Assembly: GCA_023390905.1 (NCBI GenBank)
Contig: JAEWBY010000082.1
Span: forward strand, 1 to 53,047
DNA length: 53,047 nt
Origin: Pseudomonadota bacterium
GTDB lineage: Bacteria > Pseudomonadota > Gammaproteobacteria > Xanthomonadales > Xanthomonadaceae
Reading direction: 5' to 3'
Positions 8,039 through 18,750 of this stretch are shown in pieces; the stretch's first letter is position 1; each line of letters starts with the position of its first letter. The notes below the pieces were generated by a model, which was not told the origin of the DNA, made no database searches, and saw only the letters and a program-made list of their open reading frames with translations. Both the position numbers and the translations under genes were made by a program.

Positions 8039-9658
8039 TCAATGCCCCCGGAGATCACGCGGGCGGATGCCCTGCAGCCACAGCATCGACGCATACAGTC
8101 CGCCGCCTGCGCCGACCAGCAGTGCCAGGCGCCATCCGCGCTCCCACCAGCTCCATTGCGACCAGTCCGGCCAGACCAGACGCAGCGCGATCAGCACCAC
8201 CACCATCAGGACCGAAGCCACGCCGACCTGCCGCAGGAACCGGCCCCAGCCCGGCTGCCGGCGATAGACGCCGGCACGCCGCAGATACCACGCCAGTTGC
8301 AGCGCGTTGACCCAGCCGGCGATCGCGATGGCCAGCGCCAGCAAGGCATGCGCGCCGGGGATATGGGCGAGTGCGTCCAGCGGATTGCCGCCGGTTTGCG
8401 CCAGCGCGGCCTGCCCCGCGTCGGTCAGATACACCAGCCCGGCGAACAGCAGCACCGTCGCCGCGGCATTGACCGCCACCGACACCACCGCCGATTTGAC
8501 CGGCGTGCGCGTGTCCTGCCGGGCGTAGAAAGCCGGCGCCAGCACTTTCACCAGCAGGAACGCCGGCACCGCGGTGGACTGGGCGATGAGGCTCCAACTG
8601 CTCATGACCGCATCCTGCATGGTGAAGCTGCGATAGCGGAACAGCGTCGCCACCAGGGGTTCGGCGCAGAGAATCAATCCCAGGCAGGCCGGGATGCCGA
8701 TCAGCAGGCAAAGCCGGAATCCCCAGTCCAGTCCCTTGGAAAACCCGTCCGGATCGGTGGCGGCGTGGCGGCTCGACAGGTGCGGCAGGATCACCGTGCC
8801 GATGGCCACGCCGAACATCCCCAGCGGGAATTCCAGCAGGCGATCGCTGTAGTACAGCCAGGTCATGCTGCCGCTGATCAGGAACGAGGCCGCCATCGTG
8901 TTGAACAGCAGGTTGAACTGCACCACCGAGGAACCGAACAGGCTCGGCACCATCAGCGTCAGGATCCTGCGCACGCCTGCGTGGCGCAGGCCGAGTTTCG
9001 GGCGCGGCAGCAATCCCAGGCGCGCCAGCGCCGGCAACTGGAACACGAGCTGCAGGATGCCGGCGGCGAACACGCCCCAGGCCAGCGCCATGATGGAGCC
9101 GTCCATCAGCGGAGCCAGCCCCAGCGCCGCCGCGATCATCGACAGGTTCATCAGCACCGGCGACAGCGCGGGAATGGCGAAGCGCTGATAACTGTTGAGC
9201 ACGCTGCCGGCCAGCGAGGCCAGCGAGATGAACAGCGCATACGGAAAGGTGATCCGCAGCATTTCCACCAGCAACTGGTGTTTCTCGCCGTCCACCTCGA
9301 ATCCCGGCGCGAAGAAGCGCGCCAGCGGGGACGCGAAGATCAGCACCAGCGCCGTCACCGCGAGCAGGGCCGCAGCGAGCGTGCCGCTGACGCGGTCGAT
9401 CAGCTCGCGCACCGCCTCCGGGCCATGCTTTTCCTTGTACTCGGCCAGCACCGGCACGAACGCCATCGAGAACGCACCCTCGGCCGACAGCCGCCGCATG
9501 AAATTGGGGATGCGGAAGGCCGCGATGAACACGTCCATCGCCGGATTGGCGCCGAACACGATGGCGTAGATCTGGTCCCGCACCAGCCCCGAGAGCCGGG
9601 ACAGGAAGGTCATCGAACTGAAAATGGCGGTCGAGCGCAGCAGCCGGTTGCCACTCAT
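8039..9658 (-). CDS. murJ: Lipid II flippase MurJ
   Basis: This polytopic inner-membrane protein of the MOP superfamily moves lipid II across the membrane for peptidoglycan synthesis. At 539 aa with about 14 hydrophobic segments it matches the family. The N-terminus MSGNRLLRSTAIFSSMTFLSRLSGLVRD is diagnostic, and the charged residues R in SGLVRDQ and in FRIPNFMRRL sit where the central cavity is built. GAGGAG lies upstream of ATG 9658. It is divergent from rpsT across 110 bp. Confidence 0.95.
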   Translation of the reverse strand: MSGNRLLRSTAIFSSMTFLSRLSGLVRDQIYAIVFGANPAMDVFIAAFRIPNFMRRLSAEGAFSMAFVPVLAEYKEKHGPEAVRELIDRVSGTLAAALLAVTALVLIFASPLARFFAPGFEVDGEKHQLLVEMLRITFPYALFISLASLAGSVLNSYQRFAIPALSPVLMNLSMIAAALGLAPLMDGSIMALAWGVFAAGILQLVFQLPALARLGLLPRPKLGLRHAGVRRILTLMVPSLFGSSVVQFNLLFNTMAASFLISGSMTWLYYSDRLLEFPLGMFGVAIGTVILPHLSSRHAATDPDGFSKGLDWGFRLCLLIGIPACLGLILCAEPLVATLFRYRSFTMQDAVMSSWSLIAQSTAVPAFLLVKVLAPAFYARQDTRTPVKSAVVSVAVNAAATVLLFAGLVYLTDAGQAALAQTGGNPLDALAHIPGAHALLALAIAIAGWVNALQLAWYLRRAGVYRRQPGWGRFLRQVGVASVLMVVVLIALRLVWPDWSQWSWWERGWRLALLVGAGGGLYASMLWLQGIRPRDLRGH

Positions 9659-9688
9659 CGGGCCGGCTCCTCTAGCAGGTCACCCAGG

Positions 9689-9717
9689 TTGACGCAAACC
9701 TCTGAATCGTCCATACT
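9689..9717 (+). promoter_or_regulatory. Sigma-70 promoter of rpsT
   Basis: TTGACG (9689-9694), a 17-bp spacer, then CATACT (9712-9717). Transcription would give a ~45-nt leader before the GTG at 9769. Confidence 0.65.
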
Positions 9718-9768
9718 TTTTGGTCTTATTTCCCGTAAACCCATTATCCCAGCTTTCAGGAATCCATC

Positions 9769-10041
9769 GTGGCCAATATCAAGTCCGCCAAGAAGCGCGC
9801 CAAGCAGACCGTCGTGCGCAACGCGCGCAACTCTGCCCAGCGCTCCATGCTGCGCACCGCCGTCAAGAAAGTGCTCAAGGCGCTTGACGCCAACGACGCC
9901 GCCGGCGCGAAGGAAGCCTTCGCCGTGGCCCAGCCGATCCTCGACCGTTTCAGCTCGCGCGGCCTGATCCACAAGAACAAGGCTGCCCGCCACAAGAGCC
10001 GCCTGACTGCCCGCATCAAGGCCCTGCAGGCTGCTGCCTGA
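9769..10041 (+). CDS. rpsT: 30S ribosomal protein S20
   Basis: This is a primary 16S-rRNA-binding protein of the small subunit, 90 aa, very basic, with the characteristic N-terminus MANIKSAKKRAKQT. The start is GTG at 9769, with CAGGAA upstream. A non-ATG start is also used by E. coli rpsT (UUG), where it supports autoregulation; a similar role here is inferred. The gene is monocistronic: its own promoter lies upstream and a strong terminator follows at 10062-10090. Confidence 0.97.
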   Translation: MANIKSAKKRAKQTVVRNARNSAQRSMLRTAVKKVLKALDANDAAGAKEAFAVAQPILDRFSSRGLIHKNKAARHKSRLTARIKALQAAA

Positions 10042-10061
10042 TTCGGCCTTCACGGGAAAGC

Positions 10062-10090
10062 AAAAAAACCCGGCTCCGGCCGGGTTTTTT
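10062..10090 (+). terminator. Terminator after rpsT, probably bidirectional
   Basis: Seven As, then CCCGGC-TCCG-GCCGGG and six Ts. The A run on one side and T run on the other would also terminate minus-strand transcripts of the convergent obgE. Confidence 0.9.
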
Positions 10091-10189
10091 GTTGCCTTGG
10101 CGGCAGCGGCGTGCATTCGCGGGCGCGTCCGCCGCGTCGCCGGCACGCACGCGGCGGCACGATGACCGTGCAACCGGGGCCGCGACGCC

Positions 10190-11245
10190 TCAGCCTGCAT
10201 CGTGGCCGGCCTCTCCGGCGTCTTCGCGCTGGCGATCTAAGAAGGCCATGACGTCCTTCATGATCGGCCAGGTGCCATCCCGTGAAATCGCCGACACCTG
10301 ATACCACGGCTGCTGCCAGCCCAGTTCGGCGACAATCTGTTCCGCACGTTCGCGGGCTTCGTCCTCGAACATCAGGTCGGCCTTGTTGAGCACCAGCCAG
10401 CGCGGTTTTTCCAGCAGGGCCGCATCGTGCTTGTGCAGTTCGCGTTCGATTGCACGGACCTGCTCGACCGGATCGATGCCTTCCACGCCGCCTTCCATCG
10501 GCGACATGTCCACCAGGTGCAACAGCAGGCGCGTGCGCTGCAGGTGGCGCAGGAACTGCGCGCCCAGGCCGGCGCCGTCGGCCGCGCCCTCGATGAGGCC
10601 CGGGATGTCGGCAATGACGAAGCTGCGGTGCGGCTCGACACTGACCACGCCCAGGTTCGGATACAGGGTGGTGAACGGGTAATCGGCCACCTTCGGCGTC
10701 GCGGCCGATACGGCGCGGATGAAGGTGCTCTTGCCCGCATTCGGAAAGCCGAGCAGGCCCACATCGGCCAGCAGCTTCAGTTCCAGCTTGAGCAGGCGCT
10801 GCTCGCCTTCCTCGCCCGGCGTGGCTTTGCGCGGCGCGCGTGTCACCGAGCTCTTGAAATGCATGTTGCCCAGACCGCCCTTGCCGCCCTTGGCGACCAG
10901 CAGGCGATCGCCATGGCGGGTCAGGTCACCGATCACCTCGTCGGTGTCGACATTGACCACCACGGTCCCGACCGGCACGGTGATGGTCAGATCCTCGCCC
11001 GCCTTGCCGTACATCTGCCGGCCCATGCCGTTTTCGCCGCGCTGTGCGCGGAAGGTCTTTTCGTGGCGGAAATCCACCAGCGTATTGAGGTTCTCGTCGG
11101 CCAGCAGCCAGACGCTGCCGCCACTGCCGCCATCGCCGCCATCGGGGCCACCGAGGGGAATGAACTTCTCGCGCCGGAAGCCGATGCAACCGTTGCCACC
11201 GTTGCCGGCAATGACCTGGATTTCAGCTTCGTCAACTAGTTTCAT
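10190..11245 (-). CDS. obgE: GTPase Obg (CgtA)
   Basis: An essential GTPase linked to 50S maturation and stress control. The protein is 351 aa from ATG 11245 (MKLVDEAEIQVIAGNGGNG); earlier in-frame codons are not conserved. The glycine-rich Obg fold covers about 1-158 and the G domain starts with G1 GFPNAGKST (166-174). G3 is DIPGLIEG (213-220) and G4 is NKAD. Downstream of rplU-rpmA, the common gene order, but separated from rpmA by a 186-bp gap holding a terminator and an inverted heptad array, so it may be expressed partly on its own. Confidence 0.97.
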   Translation of the reverse strand: MKLVDEAEIQVIAGNGGNGCIGFRREKFIPLGGPDGGDGGSGGSVWLLADENLNTLVDFRHEKTFRAQRGENGMGRQMYGKAGEDLTITVPVGTVVVNVDTDEVIGDLTRHGDRLLVAKGGKGGLGNMHFKSSVTRAPRKATPGEEGEQRLLKLELKLLADVGLLGFPNAGKSTFIRAVSAATPKVADYPFTTLYPNLGVVSVEPHRSFVIADIPGLIEGAADGAGLGAQFLRHLQRTRLLLHLVDMSPMEGGVEGIDPVEQVRAIERELHKHDAALLEKPRWLVLNKADLMFEDEARERAEQIVAELGWQQPWYQVSAISRDGTWPIMKDVMAFLDRQREDAGEAGHDAG

Positions 11246-11249
11246 AAGG

Positions 11250-11376
11250 CCGGGAATAGGGATTCGGGGATCGGGACTCGACAACGCCAGCGCGGGAGAT
11301 CAGGAAATCCGCCTCGAAACCGCGGACGCCGCGGGAATGACTTTTACCATTCCCCTCTCTGATTCCTGCTCCCGGC
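11250..11376. repeat. Inverted heptad array (degenerate)
   Basis: The left arm has CGGGAAT, AGGGATT, CGGGGAT and CGGGACT in 7-bp steps. The right arm carries ATTCCCC, ATTCCTG and CTCCCGG in the opposite sense. This is the most degenerate of the arrays seen in the window. Confidence 0.5.
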
Positions 11377-11385
11377 CTTGAAACG

Positions 11386-11408
11386 AAAAGCCCCGCACGC
11401 GGCGGGGC
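11386..11408 (-). terminator. Terminator after rpmA
   Basis: On the minus strand GCCCCGC-CGCGT-GCGGGGC is followed by TTTTCG. It would limit read-through from rplU-rpmA into obgE. Confidence 0.8.
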
Positions 11409-11431
11409 CTTCGTCGAACGGGTGGGAAGCC

Positions 11432-11692
11432 TCAGGCTTCGGCCACCACGCTCACGGTGCGGCGCTTCTTCGGGCCCTTGGTCGAGAACTCGACCTTGCC
11501 GTCGATCAGCGCGAACAACGTGTGATCGCGACCCAGGCCAACGCCGGTACCCGGATGGAACTGGGTGCCGCGCTGGCGGATGATGATGTTGCCGGCGTCG
11601 ATCGCCTGGCCGCCATAGACCTTCACGCCCAGCATCTTCGGGTTGGAGTCGCGGCCGTTGCGAGTACTACCGCCTGCTTTTTTGTGTGCCAT
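11432..11692 (-). CDS. rpmA: 50S ribosomal protein L27
   Basis: L27 lies near the peptidyl-transferase centre. The 86-aa product begins MAHKKAGGSTRNGRDSN, the unprocessed N-terminus typical of proteobacteria, and contains the conserved RQRGTQFHPG motif. It lies 12 bp after rplU in the same transcript, and a terminator follows. Confidence 0.98.
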   Translation of the reverse strand: MAHKKAGGSTRNGRDSNPKMLGVKVYGGQAIDAGNIIIRQRGTQFHPGTGVGLGRDHTLFALIDGKVEFSTKGPKKRRTVSVVAEA

Positions 11693-11704
11693 GACTGATC
11701 TCCC

Positions 11705-12013
11705 TTACAGATTGATGCCGGTGATTTCGATTTCGGTGTAATGCTGCCGGTGACCCTGACGCTTCATGTGGTGCTTGCGGCGGCGGAACTTGATGATGCG
11801 GACCTTGTCGGCGCGGCCGTGGCCGACGATCTTGGCCGAGACGGTGGCGCCCTTCAGCGCATCGCCCAGCTTGACGCCTTCGCCGTCGCCCAGCATCAGG
11901 ATATTGTCGAACGAGACTTCCTTGCCGGCTTCCGCATCGAGCTTCTCGACGCGCAGAGTCTCGCCCTTCATCACGCGGTATTGCTTACCGCCCGTGACCA
12001 GAACTGCGTACAT
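11705..12013 (-). CDS. rplU: 50S ribosomal protein L21
   Basis: L21 binds 23S rRNA in the large subunit. The product is 102 aa from ATG 12013 (MYAVLVTGGKQYRV); an in-frame upstream codon at 12055 would add 14 non-conserved residues. GAGGAAAC lies just upstream of the chosen start. The signature KFRRRKHHMKRQGHRQ is present near the C-terminus. First gene of rplU-rpmA. Confidence 0.98.
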   Translation of the reverse strand: MYAVLVTGGKQYRVMKGETLRVEKLDAEAGKEVSFDNILMLGDGEGVKLGDALKGATVSAKIVGHGRADKVRIIKFRRRKHHMKRQGHRQHYTEIEITGINL

Positions 12014-12075
12014 GGTGTTTCCTCTTCTGTAGTTATTCTCGAACTGATCCGCCATGGAGGGCGGTCAGAAGCGGA

Positions 12076-12105
12076 ATTGTAGCCGCTTCAGTAACTTGGG
12101 GTCAA
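12076..12105 (-). promoter_or_regulatory. Sigma-70 promoter of rplU-rpmA
   Basis: Minus strand TTGACC, 18-bp spacer, TACAAT. It lies 63 bp upstream of the rplU start. Confidence 0.7.
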
Positions 12106-12241
12106 CCTGCCCGTCCGCCGGCCGGTCGCAGCGGCTGAGACGGGCCGGCCCGAAACTGGCCGGGTGCAAGGCGCGCGGCGGCTGAATGGAGGCCTCCGGA
12201 GGGCTCCTGTCGAGGCCGCGGCGTGCTTTGTTCCGGCCAAT

Positions 12242-12270
12242 TTGCCCCCAAATACCGGAGTCGCTACGCT
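12242..12270 (+). promoter_or_regulatory. Possible uvrA promoter
   Basis: TTGCCC, 17-bp spacer, TACGCT, 78 bp before the uvrA ATG. No LexA-type operator was recognised around it. Confidence 0.35.
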
Positions 12271-12348
12271 GGGCGATTCACTGATCCCCGTCCGGATCGG
12301 TGGAAACGGAGCCCTTCCCTCCCCCTCCCGAACAGGCCACCCCACGGC

Positions 12349-15263
<2,915 letters not shown>

Positions 15264-15267
<4 letters not shown>

Positions 15268-15689
15268 GCGATGACAACGACACCGCCGCGGCGCGCCGGC
15301 TGTTGGCGAAAGTGCCGATCAGCGTGCGCTGGCGCGACATGGACAGCATGGGCCATGTCAACAACGCCAAGTACATTTCGTATCTGGAAGAAGCGCGCGT
15401 GCGCTGGATGCTTACCGTGCCCGGCATCTCGATGACCGACCGGATCGCGCCGGTGGTGGCCGCGAACAACATCAACTACAAGCGGCCGCTGACGTGGCCG
15501 CACGACATCGTGGTCGAACTGTATGTCGATCGGCTCGGCAGCAGCAGCGTGACCATCGGCCACCGCATCGTCGACAAGGACGATGACAGCGTGCTGTACT
15601 CGGACGGCAATGTCGTGGTGGTGTGGATGGATACGCAGACCGGCAAGAGCGCACCGCTGCCGGATGCGGTGCGCAACGCGTCGGTCTGA
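15264..15689 (+). CDS. Acyl-CoA thioesterase, 4HBT hotdog fold (YbgC/FadM-like)
   Basis: Predicted to hydrolyse acyl-CoA thioesters in the cytoplasm. The 141-aa protein has the 4HBT active-site signature VRWRDMDSMGHVNNAKYI followed by YLEEAR; the Asp in DMD is the expected catalytic residue. NNINYKRPL is also typical. ATG overlaps the uvrA stop (ATGA), so it is translationally coupled and cotranscribed with uvrA. Its substrate range is not readable from the sequence. Confidence 0.88.
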
Positions 15690-15706
15690 GCCGGCGCGCC
15701 CGTCGC

Positions 15707-15747
15707 AAAAAAAAAAAAAAAAATCCCGCCTTCCGGCGGGATTTTTT
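15707..15747 (+). terminator. Bidirectional terminator with a 17-A tract
   Basis: Seventeen As (15707-15723), TCCCGCC-TTCC-GGCGGGA, then six Ts. It separates the convergent uvrA-thioesterase unit from the PCuAC gene and works on either strand. Confidence 0.92.
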
Positions 15748-15765
15748 ATTCCATGCCCCTGCCGA

Positions 15766-16215
15766 TCAGGGCCCGGCTTTGCGCACCGTGAAGGTGGCCG
15801 GCAGGCTGCGGCCGTCCTTGAGCTTGAGCGTGATGACCAGCTCCTCACCGGCCTTCAGCGGGGTTTCCGGGTGCATCAGCATCAGATGCAATCCACCGGG
15901 CTTCAGTTCCACCGATTGCTTCGGCGCCACCGGCAGCGCGTCGATTTCGCGCATGCGGTTCACGCCCTCGACCACGCGCGATTCATGCAGCGACACATCG
16001 CCGAACGACAGGCTCTCGGCACCGACGATGCTGATCGCCTGCGCGCAGGGATTCTGGATGCGTGCAAAGCCGGCGGACATCGGCATGGCCGGCGTGGGCG
16101 GCAGGCGGATCCAGGCGTCACTGACGATCGGGCGGCATTCGGCGGCCGCAGCGGAACCCGAAAGCGTCGACAGGGCCAGCGCCAACAGGCCGGCCGATAC
16201 AAGGGATTTGTCCAT
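15766..16215 (-). CDS. Periplasmic copper chaperone PCu(A)C
   Basis: PCuAC proteins carry Cu(I) in the periplasm, usually to the CuA site of cytochrome oxidase. The 149-aa product has a signal peptide ending near SGSAAAA. The copper motif H-x10-M-x21-H-x-M fits exactly: H77, M88, H110, M112. C27 and C57 form a possible disulfide. The gene is alone, not beside Sco or cox genes. It diverges from the isomerase gene across 38 bp, where a symmetrical TATGATA (16221-16227) could supply a -10 on either strand. Confidence 0.9.
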   Translation of the reverse strand: MDKSLVSAGLLALALSTLSGSAAAAECRPIVSDAWIRLPPTPAMPMSAGFARIQNPCAQAISIVGAESLSFGDVSLHESRVVEGVNRMREIDALPVAPKQSVELKPGGLHLMLMHPETPLKAGEELVITLKLKDGRSLPATFTVRKAGP

Positions 16216-16253
16216 GCGCCTATGATACGGCTTCAGTTCAACGGAGCAGCTGA

Positions 16254-17030
16254 ATGTCCGCGCCAGTCGAAACCCTTGATCACGGCAGCATCCGCGAGAT
16301 CCGCCTCGCGCGTCCGCCGGTCAACGCCCTCAACACCGAACTCTGCCGCGCGCTGATCCATGCGGTGGACAGCGCGGTCGCGGCGGGCGTGCGCGGCATC
16401 GTGCTGACGGGCAATGAGCGCATTTTCTCGGCGGGCATGGACGTTCCCTACCTGCTCTCGCTCGGCGAGAACCGCCACGCCCTGCATGATGCCTGGCAAG
16501 CGTTCTTCGGTGCGGCGCGGGCGCTGGCCGATGCACGCGTGCCGGTGGTGGCGGCCATCACCGGACACGCGCCGGCCGGCGGATGCGTGCTGGCCCTGTG
16601 TTGCGATTACCGCGTGATGGCGCGCAGCACCGATCCCGAGCGCCCGTTCGCGATCGGCCTGAATGAAACGCAGGTCGGCTTGGTTGCGCCCGAAGGCATC
16701 CAGCGCCTCATGCGCCGCCTGGTCGGGCCGCATCGTGCCGAACGCCTGCTGGTCGCCGGTGAAATGGTGCCGGCCGAACGCGCGCAGGCCATCGGGCTGG
16801 TCGATGAACTGGTCGATCAGGCCGAGGTCGTTGCACGGGCGGTGGCGTGGCTGGAGCACCTGCTGAAGCTTCCGCACCATCCGATGCTGCAGACGCGCGC
16901 GATCGCGCGTGCCGATGTCGTCGAAGCCATGTCGCCGGAACTGATCCAGCTCGATCGGTTCATCGATGCCTGGGACGCGCCCGACACCCAGGCCGCGCTG
17001 CATGCGCTGGTCGCCAAACTGCGGAAGTGA
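16254..17030 (+). CDS. Enoyl-CoA isomerase/hydratase (crotonase fold, ECI1-like)
   Basis: 258 aa, crotonase superfamily. The oxyanion-hole segments are FSAGMD (58-63) and APAGG (106-110). PAGGC...CDYRVMA and the catalytic Glu138 in IGLNETQVGLVAP resemble the mitochondrial delta3-delta2 enoyl-CoA isomerase ECI1, while the second Glu of classical hydratases is replaced by an Ala-Gly-Gly-Cys segment. An isomerase in unsaturated fatty-acid oxidation is therefore more likely than a hydratase. CGGAG lies upstream of ATG 16254. It is followed two bases later by a YciI-type gene. Confidence 0.82.
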   Translation: MSAPVETLDHGSIREIRLARPPVNALNTELCRALIHAVDSAVAAGVRGIVLTGNERIFSAGMDVPYLLSLGENRHALHDAWQAFFGAARALADARVPVVAAITGHAPAGGCVLALCCDYRVMARSTDPERPFAIGLNETQVGLVAPEGIQRLMRRLVGPHRAERLLVAGEMVPAERAQAIGLVDELVDQAEVVARAVAWLEHLLKLPHHPMLQTRAIARADVVEAMSPELIQLDRFIDAWDAPDTQAALHALVAKLRK

Positions 17031-17032
17031 CG

Positions 17033-17335
17033 ATGCACTACCTGCTCTGCTATGACTATGGCGAGGACTATCTGCAACGGCGCGGGGCATTGCGCCAGCA
17101 GCACCTGCGGCATGCCTGGGCCTCGCAGGCGCGCGGCGAGCTGATCCTGGGCGGCGCGGTCGATGACCCGCTCGACTCGGCGCTCCTGCTGTTTGATTGC
17201 GCATCCGCCCAGACCGTCGAAGCCTTCGCAACCGCCGATCCCTACGTCACGCAGGGACTCGTGAAGGCATGGCGGATCCGGCGCTGGCACACCGTCGTCG
17301 GTGAACAGGCGATCGATCCGGTCAGGCCGGACTGA
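17033..17335 (+). CDS. YciI-family protein
   Basis: A 100-aa protein beginning MHYLLCYDYGEDYLQRR. The YCII fold is suggested by the N-terminal strand, HLRHAWASQARGELILGGAV and the conserved DPYVTQGLVKAW near the C-terminus. Members are small ferredoxin-like-fold proteins; most have no assigned reaction. The start follows the isomerase stop by 2 bp, so the two are cotranscribed. Its stop abuts that of the convergent PstS-OmpA gene. Confidence 0.8.
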   Translation: MHYLLCYDYGEDYLQRRGALRQQHLRHAWASQARGELILGGAVDDPLDSALLLFDCASAQTVEAFATADPYVTQGLVKAWRIRRWHTVVGEQAIDPVRPD

Positions 17336-18685
17336 TCACTGTCGCTGCAGCCAGATCTCCACGCGTTCGTTGCGCAGTCGTCCATCGCTGGAAGAGTCGC
17401 CGAGCGCGCGACTGGCACCCATGCCGATCGAACGCCGCACGGCGATGCCCTGCTTGATCAGGTAATCGGCCACCAGATCCGCACGTTCATTGCTGCGCAC
17501 GGTGGTGATCAAGCGGGTATTGCCATCGCCATGCGCGAAGCCGACGACGACGGCATGGCGATCGCGGTTCTGCGGCAGGCGCAGATAGGCGACGACGCGC
17601 TCGAGATCGTTGGCGCTGCGGCTGTCGAAGAACGTGGTCATCGAAGACGGATTGAAGCGCAGGCTGATCGGCAGGCGCTCGGCCCCGGCGACGGCTTCAA
17701 CGTAGCTTGAATCGGCCGCCGAGGGTGGGGACTGCACGGCCGGACGCAGGGTCACCGCCATGAAGCCCGCGCGCTCGGCCGCGCGTTGCGCCTGCCGCGT
17801 GACGCTGTACTGCGCAAAGCTGCGTCCGAGCGCGGACATCAGCGGTCCGCCATACAGGCGATAGCGCTGGACAAGCGGATAGTCCTCGCTCATGACATTC
17901 AGGCGCGTCGGCAGCACGGCCATTCCGCCATCGGAGATCGCCAGCGTGCGCACGCCGCGCGGCACGCCCGTGCGCACGGCGATGACGGCCAGTCCGGACG
18001 CATCATTCGCCACTGCGCGCGCGGCCTGCGCCAGACTGGCGTGCGACTGCACGCCGGCCACCAACGGCACGCGCCCCGTCACGCGTTCGCGCAGGAAATC
18101 GCGCTGCCCGCCGTTGGCAGGCCCCACGTGCACGTGGATGGGTGCCGCGGAACCGCCGAGTTGCGACCAGTCCTGGATGCGACCGGCGAGGACGTCGCGC
18201 AACTGCGCCACGCTCAGCCGGCGCACGGTATTGCGCTCGTTCACCACCACCGCGATTCCGTCCAGCGTGATGACGAATTCCTGCTCGGGCGAAGCCAGAT
18301 CGCCGAGTTGCCAGGCCGCCTCGCGTTCGGCTGCATCGGGCGCGCGCGCCATCATCGCAATCTCGGCATTGCCCTCGATCAGCGCCTGGAAACCGGACGC
18401 CGATCCGCTGCGATCGATCTCGACGATCAATGGCACGCCATCACGCACGCCACGCAGTTCCAGGCGCCGCGCGTCGATCGTCCTGCGGCGGACATCCGAA
18501 TACCCGATATCGTGCAGCCAGGCTTCCACCATGGCCGGGACCAGCCGGGCGCCCAGCGTATTGGAGCCATGAATGCGCAGCCGTTCGATCGATGCATCAT
18601 CCTGCGCGTGCACGAGCCGCGGCATCGAAAGCAAGGCAAGGCAGCACACCGCGATCGCGATGCGCAACAAGCGAAGCAACCCCAT
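17336..18685 (-). CDS. PstS-like substrate-binding domain fused to an OmpA-like domain
   Basis: 449 aa with a signal peptide ending near LVHAQ. Residues ~35-290 form a PstS-type periplasmic binding domain: HGSNTLGARLVPAM, IDRSGSASGFQALIEGNAEIAMMAR and the hinge-like segment GIAVVVNERN. Residues ~335-449 resemble an OmpA C-terminal peptidoglycan-binding domain: LRFNPSSMTTFFDSRSANDLERVV, then VVGFAHGDGN, SNERADLVADYLIKQGI and a terminal RNERVEIWLQ. The protein is probably periplasmic and anchored to the cell wall. It is not in the pst operon; it follows the sulfurtransferase by 65 bp. A true phosphate-binding function is uncertain. Confidence 0.8.
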   Translation of the reverse strand: MGLLRLLRIAIAVCCLALLSMPRLVHAQDDASIERLRIHGSNTLGARLVPAMVEAWLHDIGYSDVRRRTIDARRLELRGVRDGVPLIVEIDRSGSASGFQALIEGNAEIAMMARAPDAAEREAAWQLGDLASPEQEFVITLDGIAVVVNERNTVRRLSVAQLRDVLAGRIQDWSQLGGSAAPIHVHVGPANGGQRDFLRERVTGRVPLVAGVQSHASLAQAARAVANDASGLAVIAVRTGVPRGVRTLAISDGGMAVLPTRLNVMSEDYPLVQRYRLYGGPLMSALGRSFAQYSVTRQAQRAAERAGFMAVTLRPAVQSPPSAADSSYVEAVAGAERLPISLRFNPSSMTTFFDSRSANDLERVVAYLRLPQNRDRHAVVVGFAHGDGNTRLITTVRSNERADLVADYLIKQGIAVRRSIGMGASRALGDSSSDGRLRNERVEIWLQRQ

Positions 18686-18750
18686 CGTTCATCCCCCTGT
18701 AGAGCGCGGCAGCGTGCGCCACTCCGGTTACAGGGCGATGACGGATTCCA

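Noticed and set aside
12223..12348. LexA box upstream of uvrA
   Set aside because: No TTAG-N6-TACTA or CTGT-N8-ACAG sequence was found in the upstream stretch.
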